DNA from: Pyrobaculum sp.
GTDB taxonomy: Archaea; Thermoproteota; Thermoprotei; Thermoproteales; Thermoproteaceae
Assembly (NCBI GenBank): GCA_022759345.1
Contig: JAEMPK010000165.1
Coordinates: forward strand, 1-5,480
Direction of reading: 5' to 3'
Length of the DNA stretch: 5,480 bases
Of the stretch, positions 1-5,337 are shown in pieces. The stretch's first letter is position 1. Every line of letters starts with the position of its first letter. The translations under genes and the position numbers were made by a program. Under the pieces are notes generated by a model. It was not told the origin of the DNA, did not search any database, and worked only from the letters and a program-made list of their open reading frames with translations.

Positions 1-142
1 TGATTATTTAAACATTATCTATCATTCATTATATGTAATTATATATTAAATATAAAACAAAATACAGGATATAAAATATCTTTGACACAGCAAATTTAAG
101 ATTTTAAATATCGTTATTTTAATTTTTGGTTGTTTCTATGTG
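1..142. other. AT-rich gene-free region after pstB
   Basis: These 142 bases are strikingly AT-rich compared with the GC-rich genes that follow, and no frame gives a credible protein. On the minus strand they form the 3' flank of pstB. There the transcript would meet several T-rich stretches, the longest being around 46-66, so termination of the pst mRNA here is plausible because archaeal RNA polymerase stops at T-runs without needing a hairpin. Small inverted repeats are visible: GATAT/ATATC at 68-72 and 76-80, and TTTAA/TTAAA at 95-99 and 104-108. The region could also hold a promoter for a gene beyond the left edge. Nothing in it resembles an RNA gene. Confidence 0.5.
46..66 (-). terminator. 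possible T-rich terminator of the pst operon
   Basis: Read on the minus strand, this stretch gives several T-runs broken by single bases (TTTT-G-TTTT-ATA-TTT), about 80-100 bases after the pstB stop. Archaeal intrinsic termination relies on such U-rich RNA. The whole flank is AT-rich, so the exact stop site cannot be chosen from sequence. Confidence 0.3.
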
Positions 143-895
143 TTAATATAGTCTTCCAGTTACGTATTTTTCCGTAAGTTCGTGTCTTGGCTTTGTAAAG
201 ATGTCTTTTGTAGGTCCCCACTCCACGATTTGACCCTTGTATAGGAAGGCCACGTAGTCGCTTACCCGCGCCGCCTGCGGCGGGTAGTGGGTGACCAGCA
301 CAATGGTCATCTCCTTCTTCAGCTCCAGGAAAAGCGCCTCCACCTTGGCGGTGTTCTCCGGGTCGAGGTTTGCGGTGGGCTCGTCGGCGAGCAGAACCTC
401 AGGCTCGAAGGCGAGGGCCCTCGCGACGCAGAGCCTCTGTTGCTGGCCGCCGGAGAGCTTGCCGGCAGGCATGTCGAGTCTATTCTTAACATCGTCCCAG
501 AGCTGGGCCTTCTCAAGCGCGGATTTGACTCGCTCAAAGAGCTCATCCCTGCCCCTGACCAGGCGGTTGAGCTTAAGGCCGAGCGCCACGTTTTCGAAGA
601 TGGACAGGTTGGGGATGGGGTTTGGGATCTGGAAGATCATCTGGACCCTCCTCCTCAGCTCCAACACGTTCATGTCGAAGATGTTTTGCCCGTCGAGATA
701 GACCTCGCCGCTGACCTTGGCCTCGGGGTAGAGCTCTATAAGCCTGTTGAGGACCCTCAAGATGGTGGATTTGCCGCTTCCCGAGGGCCCCATGAGCGCC
801 GTTATGCTCCGATCTGGTATAGAGAGGTTAACCCCCGTTATGATTGGAGAAGCGCCGAAGGAGACGCGCAGATCCTTGAGCTCGATCTTGGCCAT
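143..895 (-). CDS. pstB: PstB, phosphate ABC transporter ATP-binding subunit
   Basis: This is the ATPase that powers phosphate import through PstC/PstA at the inner face of the membrane. All ABC motifs are visible in the 250-residue product: Walker A GPSGSGKST at 36-44, Q-loop glutamine 89 followed by the PstB-typical PNPIP segment, signature LSGGQQQR at 148-154, Walker B ending in Asp171-Glu172, D-loop at 177-179 and switch His203. The tail (QAARVSDYVAFLYKG, then a TEKYVTGRLY ending) is characteristic of PstB rather than other ABC ATPases, and the length is normal for the family. An upstream in-frame TTG (899-901) exists, but it sits inside the ribosome-site region. The ATG at 893-895 is preferred because GAGGT lies 5 bases ahead of it. 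The start is 2 bases after the pstA stop, so translation is probably coupled. It is the last gene of the operon. Confidence 0.95.
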   Translation of the reverse strand: MAKIELKDLRVSFGASPIITGVNLSIPDRSITALMGPSGSGKSTILRVLNRLIELYPEAKVSGEVYLDGQNIFDMNVLELRRRVQMIFQIPNPIPNLSIFENVALGLKLNRLVRGRDELFERVKSALEKAQLWDDVKNRLDMPAGKLSGGQQQRLCVARALAFEPEVLLADEPTANLDPENTAKVEALFLELKKEMTIVLVTHYPPQAARVSDYVAFLYKGQIVEWGPTKDIFTKPRHELTEKYVTGRLY

Positions 896-897
896 GG

Positions 898-1839
898 TCA
901 ACCTCTGATGCGGGCAACAATAAATATTATCAATATGATTGTAAGCAAGACGGCGGCTGCGCCGTATGCAGATGCTATCAGGACGTCGTAAGGAGTCTGC
1001 GCCGCGTACCAGATCCAGAGCGACACCGCGCCTGTGGGGCCTGTGAAGGGTGCGTAGTAGGTGTTGCCGAAGGCTGTGAAGAGAAGCGGCGCCGTCTCCC
1101 CCGCGATCTTCGCCGTCCCCAGCAACGCCGCGGTGACGACAGCCCTGGAGACCGCCTTACGCAGAACTACAAACAACGCGTTGAAGTCCCGGCCGCCTAT
1201 GGCGTAAGCCGCCTCGCGTAGCGGCTGCTCTATGGAGGCGTAGGCGCTTGCCGTGATCAAAGCCACATAGGGAATCATTATTATTGAAAGAGCCGCGGCG
1301 CCCGCGTAGGCGTTGAAGCCATCCAGCGGACCTATAAACCAAGTGATCCATCCGCCCAGCGGCGAGAGGGCCTTGGAGAGCGGATACAACAGGTATTTGT
1401 TGAGGTCCTCCTTTGCGAGGCTCATCACGGCGTAGACGAAGAGGCCCACCACTATGGTGGGAAACTCCACCAAGATGTTCACCCCAGCCCTCGCGACGTT
1501 GGCGAACTTCTCTCTGCGCATCTCGCCGATGTAGACGCCCAGCGGAAATCCCACGGCGATGCCGAAGAGGGCGCCCAGCGCGGTCATGTACAACGTGCCC
1601 ACTAGCATAGGCCCTATGCCGCCCCTCTCGTCGACGGGGGTAGGCGGAAGCTCCGTGAGGAAGTGCCAGAGGCCGCCGAGTCTGTTGATCGCGTCTATGC
1701 CCTTGATGTAGACGTCGCCTATTATCAAGAAAAGCGGCACGACGGCGGCCACGCCGAGAAGGGCGAAGAGCCCCAGCCCGAGCCGGTTGATCAACATCCG
1801 CTTGGCGGTTATATCTTCCACTTTTCGTTCGGCGGTCAT
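898..1839 (-). CDS. pstA: PstA, phosphate ABC transporter permease
   Basis: This is one of the two membrane subunits that form the phosphate channel with PstC. The 313-residue product has six hydrophobic segments, at about 20-42, 76-100, 118-141, 176-200, 235-258 and 286-308. The cytoplasmic EAA coupling loop lies at about 207-230 (LREAAYAIGGRDFNALF), where it would dock on PstB. The following AKIAGETAPLLFTAF stretch (243-257) is a PstA-family hallmark. The frame stays open far upstream inside pstC, but that part reads as low-complexity shadow. The ATG at 1837-1839 is chosen because it overlaps the pstC stop as ATGA, follows a GAGGGGG ribosome site, and gives a normal PstA length. Its stop lies 2 bases before the pstB ATG, so it is a central gene of a coupled operon. 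Confidence 0.94.
   Translation of the reverse strand: MTAERKVEDITAKRMLINRLGLGLFALLGVAAVVPLFLIIGDVYIKGIDAINRLGGLWHFLTELPPTPVDERGGIGPMLVGTLYMTALGALFGIAVGFPLGVYIGEMRREKFANVARAGVNILVEFPTIVVGLFVYAVMSLAKEDLNKYLLYPLSKALSPLGGWITWFIGPLDGFNAYAGAAALSIIMIPYVALITASAYASIEQPLREAAYAIGGRDFNALFVVLRKAVSRAVVTAALLGTAKIAGETAPLLFTAFGNTYYAPFTGPTGAVSLWIWYAAQTPYDVLIASAYGAAAVLLTIILIIFIVARIRG
901..905 (-). promoter_or_regulatory. ribosome binding site of pstB
   Basis: GAGGT on the minus strand, inside the end of pstA, sits 5 bases before the ATG at 895. This spacing decides the start in favour of ATG over the overlapping TTG at 901. Confidence 0.6.
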
Positions 1840-2762
1840 ATCTGCCCCCTCTGGATTATATATATCGCAACCGCGTTGATGACTAGGCCGAACAAGGTGA
1901 GGAGCAACGCCGCTGCGAACAACGCAGGTGCCATGTACTGATACGAGGCGGCGTTGGGGAACTGAAGCGCTATGAGCGAGGAGATGGTTATGCCGCTCTC
2001 GAAGATGTTTGTGGTGAATTTGGCTAAGTTGCCCCCCACCACCATGGCCACCGCAACAGTCTCCCCCATGGCTCTGCCCAGGGCGAGGAAGAAGCCGCCT
2101 ATTATGTAGTTCCTGACGTACCTCAGCTTTATGAGCACCGCCTCGAACCTTGTGGCCCCAATTGCATATATCGCCTCCTCGACAGGTTTGGGAACTAGGG
2201 AGTAGCCCTCTCTGATCACCGCGGCGGCGTAGGGGGTAATCATTATGGCCAGCAGGACTCCGGCCGTAAAGAGCGTGTACGGAGTCGTCATCACTGTGCC
2301 GCCTGCCAAGGCGTTGACAAGGCTCTGGAGGGTAGGCCCCAGCACGAAAAGGCCCCAGAGGCCGTAGATCACCGTGGGCATCGTGGCCGTGAGGTCTACT
2401 AAGGAGCCAAATACGCCCCTCCACCTAGCGGGCAGAAGCTCGTTTATGGTCACCGCGACCCCCAAGGCCATCGGCATGGCCAGCGCCATGGCCACGGCGG
2501 ACGTCAAGACCGTGCCCGCAAGAGCCTGGAGCACTCCGTAGCTCTCCCTCACGGGGTCCCAGCGGGCTTCGAGGAATACTGCGACGCCGTCACGCGCAAT
2601 TATTGGGTAGGCCTCCACGAGAAACATAGCCGTCAACAAACCTATAGTTGCTACAATAAACACGCCGAACAGCCTCAAGCCCCACCTCAGCTTCACAAAA
2701 AGGAGCCCATATGCGGCAATTAGGTAAGGGATTAGAAGCACTACGAGGAGAAACCCGAGCAT
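1836..2762 (-). CDS. pstC: PstC, phosphate ABC transporter permease
   Basis: This is the partner permease of PstA. The 308-residue frame has hydrophobic segments at about 3-22, 31-52, 79-108, 120-143, 164-184, 218-243 and 277-303. The EAA loop is at 195-212 (EEAIYAIGATRFEAVLI), followed by the PstC-typical ALGRAMGETVAVAMVVGG at 227-244. SLVDLTATMPTVIYGLWGLF (120-139) closely matches the conserved fourth-helix region of bacterial PstC. The start is uncertain. The ATG at 2762 has no GAGG site and adds a hydrophobic segment before the usual first helix. An in-frame TTG at 2676-2678 (residue 29) has GAGGTGG just ahead and would give a conventional six-helix protein. The stop overlaps the pstA ATG (ATGA). 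The gene follows pstS by 21 bases in the same operon. Confidence 0.93.
   Translation of the reverse strand: MLGFLLVVLLIPYLIAAYGLLFVKLRWGLRLFGVFIVATIGLLTAMFLVEAYPIIARDGVAVFLEARWDPVRESYGVLQALAGTVLTSAVAMALAMPMALGVAVTINELLPARWRGVFGSLVDLTATMPTVIYGLWGLFVLGPTLQSLVNALAGGTVMTTPYTLFTAGVLLAIMITPYAAAVIREGYSLVPKPVEEAIYAIGATRFEAVLIKLRYVRNYIIGGFFLALGRAMGETVAVAMVVGGNLAKFTTNIFESGITISSLIALQFPNAASYQYMAPALFAAALLLTLFGLVINAVAIYIIQRGQI
1845..1851 (-). promoter_or_regulatory. ribosome binding site of pstA
   Basis: GAGGGGG on the minus strand, within the last codons of pstC, lies 5 bases ahead of the ATG at 1839. It fixes the pstA start within a frame that is open for almost 600 bases further upstream. Confidence 0.6.
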
Positions 2763-2765
2763 GGG

Positions 2766-2771
2766 AAAAAA
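2766..2771 (-). terminator. T6 run between pstS and pstC
   Basis: The 21-base gap between pstS and pstC contains TTTTTT on the minus strand, 15-20 bases after the pstS stop. A T-run of this length can cause partial termination by archaeal RNA polymerase. That would fit the usual need for more binding protein than permease. No other stop signal is visible at this junction. Confidence 0.3.
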
Positions 2772-2783
2772 TACGGGTTGTTT

Positions 2784-4025
2784 TTATGGCTTTACGAGGT
2801 TAAGCGCCTCCAGGCCTATCTTGGCGACCTCGCTCGGCAACGGGATGTAGCCCTCCACTACGTTCTCCTGCCTCTGGCCCTCGGTGAGCACCCACTTGAA
2901 GAACTCCTTTAGAAGCGCCGCCTTGGTGGCGGCGTCGCCGTAGCCCTCAGCCGCGTAGTCCTTCCACAAGAAGACATATACAAAGGACACTATGGGATAG
3001 CCCCGCGGCGGGTTGGCGAACTCTATGGACACGGGATTCCAGTCGGCGTCGGGCGCAGGCGGTGCGCCGTACCTCCTCGTGTACCTCTCAAGGCCGGCGG
3101 CGGCGCCCATGGCCACGTTCTCCGCCGTGGGGAAGTAATACTTCCCGTCGTTGTCGTTGCGCACGAAAGCGACGCCGCCCACCTGGTCGTATTTACCCCT
3201 GTTTTTAGCCCAGTAGGCGAATTCCACGTAGCCTATGGAGTATGGGGTCTGTAGAACTGCCTGGGCCACGCCCTCGTTGCCCTTGGCGCCGGTTCCCTTG
3301 GCCTTCTCGTCGGCGGGCCAGTTCACCGTGTAGCCCCAGCCCACAGTCTGGTTCCACGCCGGGTAGGCCCTGCTGAGATACAGCGTGAAGGCGGCCGTGG
3401 TGCCGGAGCCGTCGCTTCTGTGAACCGCCACGATGTCCCTGCACGGTAGCTTATCGGCGAGGCCGGGGTTAAGCGCCTTAATCCTCGGGTCGCACCACTG
3501 CCTGATCTCGCCCATGTAGATAAGCGAGATGACCTCGGAGGTGAGGTTGAGGTACATGCCGGTCTTGCTGTACGCGATCTCCGGCAGGTTGTAGACAAGC
3601 ACGATCGAGCCTATGATGACGGGGAACTGGACAAACCGGCCGGCCGCCTGTTGGTACTTATCCCTGGGCATCGGCACGTCCGAGGCGCCGAAGTCTAGCT
3701 TCTTCTCCAAGAACTGGGCGGCGCCGGCGCCGGACCCGATGGACTGGTAGTTAACCTGGATCTTGCCCCCCGTGACTTGATAAAACGTCTTAGACCAGGT
3801 AAACATCTGAGGAGCCACAAACGTCGAGCCGCCCCCGGTCAACGCACCGCTCAGCCGACTCGGCACGGACGTCGTAGTAGGCGGCGGGGAGGGGGTAGCT
3901 GTAGGCGTTGTGGTGGGTTGTGAAGACCCGCCGGGTTGCATCGTGAGGAGAGCTATAGCCACGACGGCCACTATGACCACCGCTGCTATTATTGCCAGAA
4001 GCATGGTGTTTTTTGTTGGACTCAT
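2784..4025 (-). CDS. pstS: PstS, membrane-anchored phosphate-binding protein
   Basis: This protein captures phosphate outside the cell and delivers it to PstC/PstA. The 413-residue product starts with a hydrophobic helix (8-28), then a Ser/Thr/Pro-rich linker (31-57) likely to be a glycosylated spacer, then the binding domain. There is no lipobox cysteine, so a helical anchor is inferred rather than a lipoprotein. Phosphate-site motifs are clear: GGGSTF at 64-69, the SIGSGAGA loop at 95-102, DFGASD at 111-116 and RSDGSGTT at 203-210. The later YSIGYVEFAY (262-271) is also typical of PstS. Two cysteines (178, 195) may form a disulfide. An in-frame TTG lies upstream at 4068-4070. The ATG at 4023-4025 is preferred because a TATA-like box sits about 25 bases ahead, as in leaderless archaeal genes, and because the protein then begins just before the anchor. 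It is the first gene of the pst operon. Confidence 0.95.
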   Translation of the reverse strand: MSPTKNTMLLAIIAAVVIVAVVAIALLTMQPGGSSQPTTTPTATPSPPPTTTSVPSRLSGALTGGGSTFVAPQMFTWSKTFYQVTGGKIQVNYQSIGSGAGAAQFLEKKLDFGASDVPMPRDKYQQAAGRFVQFPVIIGSIVLVYNLPEIAYSKTGMYLNLTSEVISLIYMGEIRQWCDPRIKALNPGLADKLPCRDIVAVHRSDGSGTTAAFTLYLSRAYPAWNQTVGWGYTVNWPADEKAKGTGAKGNEGVAQAVLQTPYSIGYVEFAYWAKNRGKYDQVGGVAFVRNDNDGKYYFPTAENVAMGAAAGLERYTRRYGAPPAPDADWNPVSIEFANPPRGYPIVSFVYVFLWKDYAAEGYGDAATKAALLKEFFKWVLTEGQRQENVVEGYIPLPSEVAKIGLEALNLVKP

Positions 4026-4046
4026 GGGCCGCAGATGGCTGTGCAG

Positions 4047-4053
4047 TAAAAAT
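4047..4053 (-). promoter_or_regulatory. TATA-like box of pstS, leaderless spacing
   Basis: ATTTTTA on the minus strand is followed by 21 bases and then the pstS ATG, placing its centre about 25 bases upstream. A purine-rich CAAACAG stretch precedes it and may act as the BRE. No ribosome site stands before the ATG, which fits a transcript starting at or next to the start codon. The same arrangement is seen at the gene starting at 4942. Confidence 0.5.
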
Positions 4054-4076
4054 CTGTTTGCTATGTTCAACAGCGG

Positions 4077-4083
4077 ATATATA
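4077..4083 (-). promoter_or_regulatory. second TATA-like box upstream of pstS
   Basis: TATATAT on the minus strand is the better consensus TATA box. It would start RNA near 4055, giving a leader of about 30 bases without a ribosome site. It could be an alternative promoter of pstS, or the minor one. Confidence 0.35.
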
Positions 4084-4091
4084 GATGCAGC

Positions 4092-4109
4092 GAGGCATAG
4101 CTTGAGGCA
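4092..4109. repeat. GAGGCA direct repeat upstream of pstS
   Basis: GAGGCA occurs at 4092-4097 and again at 4104-4109, so the copies are 12 bp apart, roughly one helical turn. They lie between the palindrome and the TATATAT box, a position typical of activator contacts. The repeat is short and could be chance. Confidence 0.3.
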
Positions 4110-4111
4110 AA

Positions 4112-4123
4112 ATTCATATGAAT
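4112..4123. promoter_or_regulatory. perfect 12-bp palindrome, candidate operator
   Basis: ATTCATATGAAT reads identically on both strands. It lies about 29 bp upstream of the TATATAT box and about 60 bp upstream of the other TATA-like box of pstS. Position and symmetry suit the binding site of a dimeric winged-helix or ribbon-helix-helix regulator acting on the pst promoter. There is no direct proof of function. Confidence 0.35.
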
Positions 4124-4199
4124 GTCAATTCTGCGTCTTTGCTGTGGTTGGGAGGTAATCAGTGATCTTACCTTGTCTGTCCAAGACGACGCATCGTTT

Positions 4200-4502
4200 G
4201 TCATCTTCTTCTGTAGCAGGTGAGCTTTAAGGCTCTACTGGCAGACGACCTGGGGGTCGAGTTCCTGAGGGGCGCCTCGTTTCCCGACTGGGAGCCTCTC
4301 TTCAAGACGACGTAACCTGTGTTAGAGAGTGTCATCATTGTGTTGACGAGTTTCCCTATCTAGTCGATCCTTCCTCTCCAAGTTCCAGCGCCTCTGGGAC
4401 GAGGTGTACAGCCGCACCAAGGCGTTCCTCGTGCCGTGCGGATCTAGCGTCTCAGTTATGGTATTGAGAGAAGTGCCGTTCTGCGCGGCGGTTGGCCTCT
4501 GA
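4200..4502 (+). pseudogene. broken archaeal ATPase_2 (PF01637) gene
   Basis: Three plus-strand frames in succession spell parts of an archaeal ATPase of the PF01637 type. From 4220, frame one reads VSFKALLADDLGVEFLRGAS and goes on to FPDWEPLFKTT. It then meets a TAA at 4313-4315 and continues as PVLESVIIV. Near 4342 the frame shifts and gives DEFPYLVDPS, the family's Walker B. Near 4371 it shifts again to FLSKFQRLWDEVYSRTKAFL, then VPCGSSVSVM with the sensor-1-like GSS, and runs to a TGA at 4500. The order and spacing match an intact protein closely. The Walker A segment is missing: only weak fragments, VIFFCSR at 4200-4220 and FAVVGR at 4138-4155, precede it. The C-terminal half is also absent, so this is an old, truncated relic. 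Its 3' end points at the convergent gene ending at 4532. The family assignment rests on remembered motifs. Confidence 0.72.
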
Positions 4503-4531
4503 CGGCCGAGGGAGGCGCTTTGGCGGGGCCG

Positions 4532-4942
4532 CTACGGGCTTGTGAGCCTTTCGAGGGCGTGTTCGGCTCCCTTGCGGAAGTGGGAGGATATCCAGGGCTT
4601 GAGGGGGATGAACAAGGCGTTGATTGTGATGTCCCAATCGCTGACGAGGACGCCGCCGGCGACGTAGTTCTTCACGACGCCTTTGAAGGGGCCTTTGACG
4701 TAGTTCAGCAAAACCTCCCGCCTAGCCTCGTCGACGGCCGCCTCGGCGTACCCCACGTTGAGGGGTCCAGGAAAGGCGAAGGTTATCTTGAGGGAGTATC
4801 TGCCGGAGTTGACGCCGAGCACCTCGACCCGCCTATGGCCGCCCCAGTACTTAGGCATGTCCTCCAGCCTAGAGAGGCGGCGCCAGACGGCCTCCTCGTC
4901 CACGACGCGCCGCTCCACCCTGAACTTGACAGCCCCCAACAC
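4532..4942 (-). CDS. SRPBCC/START-fold protein (CoxG or polyketide-cyclase-like)
   Basis: The 136-residue product fits the small hydrophobic-ligand-binding SRPBCC fold. It has an opening strand (about 5-13), the helical segment DEEAVWRRLSRLEDMPKYW (15-33) with the VW and MP.YW pattern common in this family, and alternating strands at about 37-58, 64-72 and 76-83. It continues with GVLVSDWDITINALFI (97-112) and ends in an amphipathic helix (about 117-133) that would close the pocket. Length is typical of a single domain, and no membrane segment or signal is seen. The ligand is unknown. The start is GTG at 4940-4942, with a TTG immediately after. A BRE/TATA element sits about 22-28 bases upstream, and a weak GGTGGG lies before the start. 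It appears to be a single-gene unit on the same strand as pst but separated from it by the ATPase relic. Confidence 0.75.
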   Translation of the reverse strand: MLGAVKFRVERRVVDEEAVWRRLSRLEDMPKYWGGHRRVEVLGVNSGRYSLKITFAFPGPLNVGYAEAAVDEARREVLLNYVKGPFKGVVKNYVAGGVLVSDWDITINALFIPLKPWISSHFRKGAEHALERLTSP

Positions 4943-4963
4943 GAGGAACCCACCGTACAGACA

Positions 4964-4979
4964 TTAAAAACTTATTCCA
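4964..4979 (-). promoter_or_regulatory. BRE/TATA promoter of the SRPBCC gene
   Basis: On the minus strand TGGAATAAG (a purine-rich BRE-like part) runs into TTTTTAA, followed by 21 bases and then the GTG start at 4942. The distance predicts transcription starting at the start codon, giving a leaderless mRNA. It is the cleanest archaeal promoter in the window. Confidence 0.55.
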
Positions 4980-5337
4980 CATCGGCGGGGCTAGCAACCC
5001 CCTACACGGCCCACGGAGCGCCGCGCTGAGGTGTGGATGATGACATCCCGTCTGCCGCCGTAGAGACACCAGCAACATCTTCAAAAGCCCGAGCCCTCTC
5101 TGAAACAGGAATTGCGGAGTGCCTATCTGCGGCGCCAACTACCGCCGTGTGCAGATGGCGTCGAGTCATCCACGAGACCGACCGCCTCTATGGAGACAGC
5201 CTTGCTATCCGGCGAGAGGTCGGCGTCCACGATGCCCAGGATTACGCCGAGAAGGTGCCGCCTCTCGAAATAGGGAGGCGGCTAGAGCCTGAAGGCCCGC
5301 GTGGGCCCGCCGCTGGCCGGCTTCGCCTTTCTGCGGC
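4980..5337. other. intergenic stretch without a convincing gene
   Basis: Between the SRPBCC promoter and the trpB2 stop no recognisable gene is seen. Two short minus-strand frames look partly coding. One at 5123-5281, with no ATG, includes HLLGVILGIVDADLS. One at 5002-5169, starting with ATG, includes VVGAADRHSAIPVSERARAF. A plus-strand frame running to 5341 overlaps both and the trpB2 end. Codon positions 1 and 3 are GC-rich in both directions, so strand cannot be settled. A decayed gene, perhaps minus-strand with a frameshift near 5165, is possible. No family was recognised. Confidence 0.35.
5257..5282. repeat. strong GC-rich hairpin downstream of trpB2
   Basis: GCCGCCTC at 5257-5264 pairs perfectly with GAGGCGGC at 5275-5282 around a 10-base loop. 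In the minus-strand transcript it would form 56-81 bases after the trpB2 stop. No T-run follows, so it is not a bacterial-type terminator. It could protect the mRNA 3' end or be incidental. Confidence 0.45.

Noticed and set aside
287..991. Plus-strand open frame opposite pstB
   Set aside because: It is a mirror of a strongly supported ABC ATPase gene in a GC-rich genome. It has no family motif and no promoter.
1840..2424. Long upstream extension of the pstA frame (195 extra codons)
   Set aside because: It lies antiphase inside pstC and translates to Gly/His/Arg-rich text without homology features. The ATGA overlap and ribosome site mark the true start at 1839.
4068..4070. Upstream TTG start for pstS
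   Set aside because: It would place the promoter box inside the coding region and add an unconserved 15-residue tail before the membrane anchor.
4520..5029. Plus-strand frame of 169 codons opposite the SRPBCC gene
   Set aside because: The minus frame has a fold-consistent pattern and a proper promoter. The plus frame is Asp/Glu/Gly/Pro-rich shadow and overlaps the ATPase relic end without matching it.
5037..5103. Possible C/D box sRNA (ATGATGA at 5037-5043, CTGA at 5100-5103)
   Set aside because: The boxes are 56 bases apart with no recognisable D'/C' pair between them, and no terminal stem is evident. This does not fit compact archaeal C/D guides.
5294..5307. Short inverted repeat GGCCC/GGGCC after trpB2
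   Set aside because: A 5-bp stem in very GC-rich sequence is expected by chance, and no T-run follows.
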